This document shows, piece after piece, positions 17,083 to 24,286 of a DNA stretch of 64,000 nucleotides. The stretch is taken from positions 6,324,001 to 6,388,000 of the forward strand of contig NZ_CP109150.1 of NCBI RefSeq assembly GCF_035920365.1, in the 5' to 3' direction. The notes beneath the pieces are model-generated. The model saw nothing but the letters and a program-made list of their open reading frames with translations, made no database searches and was not told the origin of the DNA. Source of the stretch: Micromonospora sp. NBC_01740 (GTDB lineage Bacteria; Actinomycetota; Actinomycetes; Mycobacteriales; Micromonosporaceae). A program made the position numbers and the translations under genes. Within the stretch, counting starts at the first letter, position 1; every line of letters starts with the position of its first letter.

Positions 17083-17976
17083 TCAGGTGCAGGTGATGAT
17101 GAGACCGGTCAGCACGGTGCAGTTCCAGCTGATGGTGTTGTCGGCGGGGTTGGCTTCGTTGGCCGGGATCAGGCTGATGGACACCGTGTAGGTGCCGAGC
17201 GCGAGCAGGTTGACGTTGAAGAAGGCGTTTCCTGGCTGGTTGGTCGCGCCTGCGGGAATGACGAAGTTCAGGCCGCAGGAGAAGGACTGTCCGGAGACGA
17301 AACCGCCGGTGCAGGCACTGGAGACCTGGCTGGCGAAGCCGGCTGGGTCGGCGCTGCCCGAGAAGACGTTCGGGTTGGTGCTGGCGACCGGTCCCACGTT
17401 GGCGCTGGTCCAGTTGAAATTGAGCTGGTTGCCGCTGCGGTTGACAGGCCCCTTGGTGAGGATCAGGTCGGACGTGGCGGGGTTGACGGTGATGGTGGGG
17501 CCGGTGGTCAGGCCAATGGTGCTGTTGCTGGAGGTGTAGAACTGGGCGTTGCCCTTGAACGTGCCCGCCGTTGTGGCGGAGTCGACTGTGAAGGTGATGG
17601 TGTAGGAAAACGCCTGGTTGTTGGTGAGATTGATCGGGTAGAGCTTGTACTTGTTGGTGATCTCTGAGCAGGTGGGTGTGGACGGGATGCCCGAGCCGCA
17701 GGTGGGGCTAGACGTGAACGAGGTGAGCGTGCCGGTGGTGCCGGCGGTGCCGGAGCCGGCGGAGACCTCGATGCGGGCGTTGGTGTAGTTGCCGTTCGAG
17801 GTTCCGGTGATCGTCAGGGTGACGGTCGATCCGGCGGTGACGGTGGTGGGGCTGGCGGAGATGGTCAGGGCCGGGTGGGCCGAGGCCGGGCCGGCGATTA
17901 CGGCCGTGGCCGCTGCCGTGGCCAGCAGGATCACGGCGGCTCGGGCCGCCGATCGCCGCATGGTCGGGACGAGCAT
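17083..17976 (-). CDS. Secreted Ig-like surface protein of unknown function
   Basis: A 297-residue exported protein. The N-terminus has two arginines, a hydrophobic segment and a likely cleavage site at ASAHPA near residue 33. The mature part is rich in Thr, Ser, Gly and Asn and beta-type segments: an Ig-like first domain (SASPTTVTAGSTVTLTI) and a second half resembling DUF11/CARDB-like repeats. Seven cysteines could form disulfides. There is no LPXTG, lipobox or C-terminal membrane anchor, so it is probably released or loosely wall-bound. The AGGAGT ribosome-binding site is good. Codon use is less GC-biased than its neighbours, and IS5-type transposase remnants flank it on both sides in opposite orientation, which suggests recent arrival. 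Function unknown. Confidence 0.8.
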   Translation of the reverse strand: MLVPTMRRSAARAAVILLATAAATAVIAGPASAHPALTISASPTTVTAGSTVTLTITGTSNGNYTNARIEVSAGSGTAGTTGTLTSFTSSPTCGSGIPSTPTCSEITNKYKLYPINLTNNQAFSYTITFTVDSATTAGTFKGNAQFYTSSNSTIGLTTGPTITVNPATSDLILTKGPVNRSGNQLNFNWTSANVGPVASTNPNVFSGSADPAGFASQVSSACTGGFVSGQSFSCGLNFVIPAGATNQPGNAFFNVNLLALGTYTVSISLIPANEANPADNTISWNCTVLTGLIITCT

Positions 17977-18074
17977 GACAGACTCCTAGTCTCTGCGATC
18001 CCTGACAGCGTGAAGTGCGCAGGGTTGTATGAGTATCACAGTGCGCAACAATGACCATCATGAATGAACCATGT

Positions 18075-18470
18075 TCATCCTGCGTAGCGGTTGGCTTCGA
18101 CGTGGTGCAGGACGAGGATGGCCTGCACGATGGCGGTGGCGCGGCGTGGGCAGCAGCGCAGCTTGGACAGGATCTTCCAGGTCTTGAGCGTGGCGATGGC
18201 GCGTTCGCCACGAGCACGGTTGCGTGCGTGCGTCCGGTTGACCACCTTCTGTCGGCGTGACAGCTTCGGTCGGAAGCGTCGCCGCTTGAAGGGTGTGCGC
18301 AAGCTGCCGCGAGCGCCCTGGTAGCCCTTGTCGGCGAAGGTCATCACGTCTGCGCTGGTCAGCGCGTCGGTGATGCCGTGAATGCGGGCGGCGGTGAGGT
18401 CGCGCGCCGAGCCCGGTAGTGCCGGTGAGGCCCACACCAGTCGGCCTACGGCATCGACGATGACCTGCTG
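18075..18470 (-). pseudogene. IS5-family DDE transposase remnant (C-terminal half)
   Basis: About 130 residues of the C-terminal half of an IS5-type DDE transposase survive: VDAVGRLVWASPALPGSARD, FADKGYQGARG and GERAIATLKTWKILSKLRCC, ending RYAG-stop. The first half, with the initial catalytic Asp region, is missing. Homology starts abruptly near 18470, so the gene was truncated. It is the mirror partner of the remnant at 16846-17004. Confidence 0.75.
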
Positions 18471-18679
18471 CGCCGTTGGGTTTGGTTCATGCGCAGCAAT
18501 CGACACAAACCGATACTTAACCGTGGATGTGCCTTATCGGCGCTATCCCGCTCGGCTGAAGATCAGCCAGCCTTGACGGATCCTAGCCAGGCGTTGGGGC
18601 CCGTCTGTGCGCGCGAGCCCTCTCAGCCGGACGCGCCTCCACGACCCGACGCGGTGCTCGCTCATGGCACCCCTTTATG

Positions 18680-19843
18680 TCAAGGCGCCGCTGACACCAG
18701 GGGTTTAGGGTGGTTGGTGGCGGGTCCGGGAAGTGGCTTGTCCGAAGGGCCGATGTCCGGGGTTAGGTCGGTCACGCTGGATTGCAGAGTCGTCCCCGAG
18801 TGCCCTCCCGGATCCGCCGCCTGCCTGCGTTTCTGGTCGGTGATCATGCGGGCGTAGACGACGTTGGACAGTCGGCGTTTGAGGGCGCGCATGGCTTCCA
18901 TGGAGGTCTTCCCGGCGGCCTTCTTCGCGTCGAAGTAGGCGCGGCCTTCGGTGCGGTTGCGCAGCTGGACGACGGCCATGATGTGCAGTGTGCGGTTGAT
19001 GCGGCGGTTGCCGGCGCGGGAGAGTCGGTGACGCTTCTGGTCGCCGGAGGAGGCGTCCAGCGGGGCGGTGCCGTTCCAGGACGCGAACCGGTCGCGGTCG
19101 GCGAAGCGGCGGATGTCGCCGACGTCTGCCAGCAGCCGGGCTGCACCTGAGGGGCCGATGCCGTGCAGGTCCATCAGGGTGGAGCTGCGGGCGACCACCA
19201 GTTCCTTGAGGTCCTTCTCCGCGGTCTTGATCTTCTTGTCGATGCCCTCGAGTTCACCGATGAGCTCGACGGCGAGACGGCGCCGGGTCTTGCCCACGAT
19301 GTCGCGGGGTTTGATGGTCGCGATCAGCGCCCGTGCCTGTCGTGCGGACAGGAATTGCTTTGCCCCGCCGGGAAAAAGCTCCAGCAGCAGCCGGTGCAGC
19401 CGGTTGATGGTCTGCGTCCTGGCGCGGCCCAACTCGTCGCGACGGTCGACCAGCATTCCCATCACCTGCAGGTCCGGGTCGAGCTGGACTTGCACGAGGT
19501 TCGGGGTGCGCAGTGCGACCATCGCGACCGAGTGCGCATCCACCGGGTCGGTCTTGCGGCCGTTGCCGCTGGCGAACACCCGCACCTGCGCCGACAGCTT
19601 CGCGGGTACGTCGAGCACCGTCTCACCGTCATGCAGCAGGCGGTGGGCGATGTGCTTGCCGATGCCGTTGCAACCCTCGACCGCCCACACCCGATCGGCG
19701 TACTGGCGGCCGGCGGCGAGCATCTGCGCGTAGCCGGTCTTGTCGGTGCCGTACCTGCCCACTGCGAGCACCCGGGCACGTTCGTCGACGACCTCGATGG
19801 TGGCCGAGCGCTTGTGCGGGTCCATCCCGATGATCACAGACAT
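18680..19843 (-). CDS. IS110-family DEDD transposase, copy 1
   Basis: A 387-residue recombinase of the IS110 family. The N-terminal RuvC-like DEDD domain shows IIGMDPHKRSATIEV (first Asp), AVEGCNGIGKH (Glu) and GRKTDPVDAHSVA (Asp pair). The C-terminal transposase-20 domain shows HGIGPSGAARLLADVGDI and SSGDQKRHRLSRAGNRR, which should contain the catalytic Ser. It appears intact and the protein is identical to the copy at 21305. IS110 enzymes use a structured RNA from the element's noncoding end to choose donor and target. The noncoding stretch upstream of this gene is the likely source. Confidence 0.92.
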   Translation of the reverse strand: MSVIIGMDPHKRSATIEVVDERARVLAVGRYGTDKTGYAQMLAAGRQYADRVWAVEGCNGIGKHIAHRLLHDGETVLDVPAKLSAQVRVFASGNGRKTDPVDAHSVAMVALRTPNLVQVQLDPDLQVMGMLVDRRDELGRARTQTINRLHRLLLELFPGGAKQFLSARQARALIATIKPRDIVGKTRRRLAVELIGELEGIDKKIKTAEKDLKELVVARSSTLMDLHGIGPSGAARLLADVGDIRRFADRDRFASWNGTAPLDASSGDQKRHRLSRAGNRRINRTLHIMAVVQLRNRTEGRAYFDAKKAAGKTSMEAMRALKRRLSNVVYARMITDQKRRQAADPGGHSGTTLQSSVTDLTPDIGPSDKPLPGPATNHPKPLVSAAP

Positions 19844-20075
19844 CGGCGCCTCCCTTGGCTGAACCGGATGGGGTTGTCAGCAAGGAGGGCACCGCTACTT
19901 CGAGCAGGACAAACCCCTTTCCAGCCTCTCCTCGCGCGGTGCCCGGCGAGACCGCAGGCCATGAGAGAGCCACACCAATGACACCGGTGGGCAGCCGCAA
20001 TGTGGGAGCGTCTCGCCGGGCACCTGGACCGAGTCTGGCCGGACATCGATCCTGAACCAAGTCTCTAAGTAGCCG
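19844..20075 (-). ncRNA. Candidate bridge-RNA region of IS110 copy 1
   Basis: The 232 noncoding bases between the transposase start and the element end contain a perfect 15-bp inverted repeat, 19938-19952 with 20010-20024, around a 57-base internal region. IS110-group elements make their guide RNA from this position. The RNA itself, its ends and its loops are inferred. Confidence 0.45.
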
Positions 20076-20098
20076 ATGTGAGTGCCTAGTTCCCTTGC

Positions 20099-21147
20099 TC
20101 AACCTGCCCGATCCGCAATGATCTGGACTGCATTCTCGTTGCCGGGATACTCGGCCTGAAGGTCGCCGTCGAACAAGCGCCAGCAGAAGTCGTTCATCCG
20201 GGCGGCGGCGGGGGCATGTCTGGCGATGATTTCCCCTATGGGCGGCGGCAGGTCCGGTGGGATATCGCCGGCCGCGCATCGGCGCACAAACTGGTCGCGT
20301 GCAACGGGACCGCTGCCGACCGGCACGGGCACCCCGCATACTGAGGTGACCAACCAGTTCACCAGCCGCATGGAAGCATAGTCGGCATCATGACCGGCAT
20401 TGCGGGCAGCGAAGTCGCGCTCGGCGTCCGACAGGTCGAAGCGCGGCGAGGTGGCGAGCCCGAAGTCGACAAGGTAAAGCCGCTCTTCGTCGGCCCGGAT
20501 GTTGCCGAAGTGTCCGTCCAAGTGCAGTATCTCGCGGTTACGCAGGAACGCCACCATCTCGAACAGCTGCCGCTCGACCGCCGCGGCTCTGCCGACCGGG
20601 TCGCTCAGCCAGCGAGGCAGCTCGTCGGGGAGATGTTCGAGGAACAGCACGAGGCTCGCGGTGGCGCCCGCCAGCGCTTCAAAGCGCACACGCACGGCCT
20701 GGTTACCGCCGAACTGGGCGACGACGGCGTCGATGTCGAGGTGCTCGGCCGCGACCGGCGGGCGGCCGGGCAGCACCCGCCAGTGGTACAGCAACGGGAA
20801 CGATTCCGCCTCGCCGGCGAGGACGCCCTCAGTGACGCTCTGGTTCGCGGCCAGTTCGCGCCACGCGCCGAAGCCCGGGCCAGCCAGGCGGTACATGCCG
20901 TATTGCCAATGGACTGGCATGCCGAACAGGTTCGCTGTGCTGTGTGGATGAGCCAGCTCCCGGTCGGTGATCGGGACCCGCTTGACGAACACGGGCACGC
21001 CGTCGACGTCGGCGATCGAAGAGCTGCCGCCCACGCCCACGCCCTGAGTGACGCGGCCCGCAACAACGCTGCCAGTTCACCATCGGTGCGCCCGGCCAGC
21101 AGCGCCGCGACGCCGTCATGGCGGGAACGTCGCGTGAGGACCACCAC
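20099..21147 (-). pseudogene. Protein-kinase-like phosphotransferase gene, frameshifted near the N-terminus
   Basis: The main frame (20099-21040) encodes 313 residues of a kinase-fold protein known from actinomycetes. It has GVGGSSSIADVDG (glycine loop), VFVKRVP (ATP-binding Lys), FLEHLPDELP, catalytic HLDGHFGNIR and the DFG triad in YLVDFGLA. The residues before the glycine loop lie in another frame (GVAALLAGRTDGELAALLRAA) and join the main frame if one base is restored near 21052, giving a start around the GTG at 21147. Starting at the internal GTG 21040 would remove the beginning of the domain. It lies exactly between two IS110 copies. The substrate (protein or small molecule) is unknown. 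Confidence 0.65.
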
Positions 21148-21304
21148 TGCATCATGCCATCGAGCGACAGCCCTTGGACACGGTGCGAAGTGGTCTCCTT
21201 CGCCAGGCTGATTGACGCGCCCGATTGACAGTGACGGTTCTGAACGGGTTCGGGAAATGCTGGCAGGGCGCCATGACAACGCACTGTCATGGCACCCCTT
21301 TATG

Positions 21305-22468
21305 TCAAGGCGCCGCTGACACCAGGGGTTTAGGGTGGTTGGTGGCGGGTCCGGGAAGTGGCTTGTCCGAAGGGCCGATGTCCGGGGTTAGGTCGGTCAC
21401 GCTGGATTGCAGAGTCGTCCCCGAGTGCCCTCCCGGATCCGCCGCCTGCCTGCGTTTCTGGTCGGTGATCATGCGGGCGTAGACGACGTTGGACAGTCGG
21501 CGTTTGAGGGCGCGCATGGCTTCCATGGAGGTCTTCCCGGCGGCCTTCTTCGCGTCGAAGTAGGCGCGGCCTTCGGTGCGGTTGCGCAGCTGGACGACGG
21601 CCATGATGTGCAGTGTGCGGTTGATGCGGCGGTTGCCGGCGCGGGAGAGTCGGTGACGCTTCTGGTCGCCGGAGGAGGCGTCCAGCGGGGCGGTGCCGTT
21701 CCAGGACGCGAACCGGTCGCGGTCGGCGAAGCGGCGGATGTCGCCGACGTCTGCCAGCAGCCGGGCTGCACCTGAGGGGCCGATGCCGTGCAGGTCCATC
21801 AGGGTGGAGCTGCGGGCGACCACCAGTTCCTTGAGGTCCTTCTCCGCGGTCTTGATCTTCTTGTCGATGCCCTCGAGTTCACCGATGAGCTCGACGGCGA
21901 GACGGCGCCGGGTCTTGCCCACGATGTCGCGGGGTTTGATGGTCGCGATCAGCGCCCGTGCCTGTCGTGCGGACAGGAATTGCTTTGCCCCGCCGGGAAA
22001 AAGCTCCAGCAGCAGCCGGTGCAGCCGGTTGATGGTCTGCGTCCTGGCGCGGCCCAACTCGTCGCGACGGTCGACCAGCATTCCCATCACCTGCAGGTCC
22101 GGGTCGAGCTGGACTTGCACGAGGTTCGGGGTGCGCAGTGCGACCATCGCGACCGAGTGCGCATCCACCGGGTCGGTCTTGCGGCCGTTGCCGCTGGCGA
22201 ACACCCGCACCTGCGCCGACAGCTTCGCGGGTACGTCGAGCACCGTCTCACCGTCATGCAGCAGGCGGTGGGCGATGTGCTTGCCGATGCCGTTGCAACC
22301 CTCGACCGCCCACACCCGATCGGCGTACTGGCGGCCGGCGGCGAGCATCTGCGCGTAGCCGGTCTTGTCGGTGCCGTACCTGCCCACTGCGAGCACCCGG
22401 GCACGTTCGTCGACGACCTCGATGGTGGCCGAGCGCTTGTGCGGGTCCATCCCGATGATCACAGACAT
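21305..22468 (-). CDS. IS110-family DEDD transposase, copy 2
   Basis: A 387-residue DEDD/Ser recombinase with exactly the protein sequence of the copy at 18680, including the DEDD motifs and the C-terminal SSGDQKRH region. Identity over coding and noncoding parts means one copy arose from the other very recently. With copy 1 it brackets the kinase-like gene as a composite arrangement of about 4 kb in direct orientation, which would also permit deletion of the middle segment by homologous recombination. Confidence 0.92.
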   Translation of the reverse strand: MSVIIGMDPHKRSATIEVVDERARVLAVGRYGTDKTGYAQMLAAGRQYADRVWAVEGCNGIGKHIAHRLLHDGETVLDVPAKLSAQVRVFASGNGRKTDPVDAHSVAMVALRTPNLVQVQLDPDLQVMGMLVDRRDELGRARTQTINRLHRLLLELFPGGAKQFLSARQARALIATIKPRDIVGKTRRRLAVELIGELEGIDKKIKTAEKDLKELVVARSSTLMDLHGIGPSGAARLLADVGDIRRFADRDRFASWNGTAPLDASSGDQKRHRLSRAGNRRINRTLHIMAVVQLRNRTEGRAYFDAKKAAGKTSMEAMRALKRRLSNVVYARMITDQKRRQAADPGGHSGTTLQSSVTDLTPDIGPSDKPLPGPATNHPKPLVSAAP

Positions 22469-22700
22469 CGGCGCCTCCCTTGGCTGAACCGGATGGGGTT
22501 GTCAGCAAGGAGGGCACCGCTACTTCGAGCAGGACAAACCCCTTTCCAGCCTCTCCTCGCGCGGTGCCCGGCGAGACCGCAGGCCATGAGAGAGCCACAC
22601 CAATGACACCGGTGGGCAGCCGCAATGTGGGAGCGTCTCGCCGGGCACCTGGACCGAGTCTGGCCGGACATCGATCCTGAACCAAGTCTCTAAGTAGCCG
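22469..22700 (-). ncRNA. Candidate bridge-RNA region of IS110 copy 2
   Basis: The noncoding leader of the second IS110 copy, with the same 15-bp inverted repeat (22563-22577 with 22635-22649). The assignment rests on position and structure only. Confidence 0.45.
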
Positions 22701-22801
22701 CAATCCGATCGCCGCACGGCGTCCCAACGAGCTGGTGGGTTGCCGAAGGGCAGGCATGCCGTAATCAAGTCGCCGACAACGATGAGCCGATCGGAGTTCA
22801 C
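22701..22801 (-). pseudogene. 5' fragment of a gene truncated by IS110 copy 2
   Basis: A GTG start at 22801, nine bases after the receiver-protein stop, opens MNSDRLIVVGDLITACLP and is cut after about 33 residues by the IS end. The family cannot be told. It was probably the second gene of an operon with the receiver-like protein. Confidence 0.45.
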
Positions 22802-22810
22802 CCAGACCGG

Positions 22811-23221
22811 TCAGCTCGCGCTGGCGGTCCCGTCGAGATAGCCGACGTCCGTCGAGCCCGACGCGACGTGGACCTGGTAGCCCCAACGCCGCAGAACCTG
22901 GACGATCTTCGTGGCACCAGCCGGGTTGGCGGAGTGGACGTAGACGACACCGATGTCGAACCGGCGATCCTCGAAGGCGGCCCGTTCCAGCACCTCCACG
23001 ACCGGCCAGATCGTGTCGTCCCCGCCCAGGTCATGGTCCAGCCACAACTCGTCCAACCGCTGCCCCCGGTACCGGTCGAGGAGCTGAACCCCAGCCGCAC
23101 TGCTACGGGCCACTCCCGCACTGCGGCCGTCCACGAAGGAACGCAGATCATCAACCAGAACGATCCTGGCCCCGCTGGCATCCACCCAGAGATGATGCCT
23201 GAAGTCGCCGTGTTCCGGCAT
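22811..23221 (-). CDS. Receiver-like (cyclic-phosphate processing REC type) protein
   Basis: About 136 residues. The fold reads like a small receiver domain: ARIVLVDDLRSF (acidic pair and first strand), LDELWLDHDLGGDDT (the central Asp position) and IGVVYVHSANP with a later Lys and YQVHVASG. It resembles a stand-alone REC family found beside RNA or nucleotide processing enzymes in defence-type loci. No output domain and no histidine kinase are present nearby. I chose the ATG at 23221; a GTG at 23269 would add 16 residues, and neither has a clear ribosome-binding site. The downstream partner gene was destroyed by IS110. Confidence 0.6.
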   Translation of the reverse strand: MPEHGDFRHHLWVDASGARIVLVDDLRSFVDGRSAGVARSSAAGVQLLDRYRGQRLDELWLDHDLGGDDTIWPVVEVLERAAFEDRRFDIGVVYVHSANPAGATKIVQVLRRWGYQVHVASGSTDVGYLDGTASAS

Positions 23222-23641
23222 CCGGATCTGCCGATGTCCGCGCGTTGGCCCCCGCCCGGCGTAGTGCACGGTCGTGCCGATGTGCGGATGAGTGTTTCTG
23301 GCCTCGGTAGCTTGCTGCCGCTGCCCACCTCAGGGCGGCGGGACCGCCGGGCGGCGCTCCGAAACGTTCCGCGGCTCTGCTCCGGTGAAGTTCGCCATCT
23401 TCACTCTGCGGCCGGCCGGAGGCGCCTCGCCGTTGCGGACGAGAAGGTTCAGTTTACCGATGGTGAGACCGGTGGCGATCGGCAGATCCTCTGGGTGCCG
23501 TCGCCGAGGACGCAGCGCAGGACGCCGTCGTCGTCACGGCGACGGGCAGGATGAGGGGGCCGCGGCGACGGCCCTGGTGAGGCCGGCGTCGACCTGCGGC
23601 GTGCCCACCGCCCACCGACCCCTAAGTGAGGATCGAAGGTG
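23222..23641. other. No recognisable gene
   Basis: About 420 bp upstream of the receiver-like gene. Open frames on both strands show no recognisable domain and no convincing ribosome-binding site. Confidence 0.4.
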
Positions 23642-23671
23642 TTGCTTTGATCCACTCGCTGTGCGTAGGAT
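23642..23671 (+). promoter_or_regulatory. Possible promoter before a small ORF
   Basis: TTGCTT (23642-23647) and TAGGAT (23666-23671), 18 bases apart, resemble -35 and -10 boxes. They lie 22 bases before the small ORF at 23693. Confidence 0.3.
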
Positions 23672-23692
23672 CCCCCACCAGGAGGGCAATAC

Positions 23693-23755
23693 ATGGTAAA
23701 GCGGCATCCGACTACTAATACACGCAGTCGGATGCGGCGCTCACCTTATGGTTGA
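23693..23755 (+). CDS. Possible 20-residue basic leader peptide
   Basis: A strong AGGAGGG (23680-23686) sits six bases before an ATG that opens a 20-codon frame, MVKRHPTTNTRSRMRRSPYG, then TGA. It is rich in Arg, Lys and Thr. Inside it lies a perfect 10-bp hairpin (23704-23713 with 23726-23735), and a six-T run follows shortly after the stop. The arrangement resembles a leader peptide of a regulated transcript, about 530 bases before the NRPS operon. It could be chance; the ribosome-binding site is the main support. Confidence 0.35.
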   Translation: MVKRHPTTNTRSRMRRSPYG

Positions 23756-24286
23756 GTTGATTTTTTGAGGTTGTTTGCTGCGATCACATGAACGCTCGCC
23801 TACTCGCGGCGAAAGCCGTCGGGTCAGCATACTTTTCCCCGGGCATCCATCCACACGAGGGCTGGAGCCATTCATGCATCTGTCCGTCTTCAGACGGAAG
23901 GGACCGAAAGGCACACCGTCAGACGTGTGGCCGCTCGATTCCGCTCCGCAACAGTATCACTAATTCTCTGTCTATGCGCTGCCCCCAAGGAGCCGAAGCA
24001 TGCACGACGTCTTACCTTCGGCCGTCCGTGGTATCCCGGGTGGGGTGGCCCTCCAGACCATCCTGACGGCGGCCTCAACCAGGCGGTCAGCATGGGTGGT
24101 CTCAGCTGATGCCTACAGACCTGGTGGCGTCTAGAGCGGGCTGCCGGCCCGGCATTCACTCCCCGCGCGGCTCACGTCCCCCGCCCTTGCCTACTCTCCG
24201 TTATCCCTCCTCCTGCTGGTCAATCCCTCTCCTTTCACGCCACGCCAGAGGAGAGAACGCAACCCATCTCTGCCACAGGAGCGGCC
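23756..24286. other. Leader region of the NRPS operon, no gene seen
   Basis: About 530 bp of lower-GC DNA between the small ORF and the NRPS start. It contains a short palindromic hairpin (23883-23889 with 23892-23898). No domain is recognisable in its short open frames. Confidence 0.4.

Larger units (their letters stand above)
18662..20075 (-). mobile_element. IS110-family element, copy 1
   Basis: A 1,414-bp unit repeated at 21287-22700 with a constant offset of 2,625 bp. Flanking bases diverge immediately outside TCATGGCACCCC on the left and TAAGTAGCCG on the right, which defines the ends. No long terminal inverted repeats are evident, as expected for IS110. Confidence 0.85.
21287..22700 (-). 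mobile_element. IS110-family element, copy 2
   Basis: Apparently identical over 1,414 bp and in the same orientation as copy 1. Its left end overlaps an 8-bp inverted repeat (21271-21278 with 21285-21292), and its right end cuts a short open frame (22701-22801). Confidence 0.85.

Noticed and set aside
18662..22700. Repeats as a CRISPR-like or phage attachment structure
   Set aside because: The repeats are two full IS110 elements; there are no short spaced repeats.
23704..23735. Hairpin as a stand-alone terminator
   Set aside because: It lies inside a small ORF with a good ribosome-binding site and no gene clearly ends before it, so it is treated as part of a possible leader.
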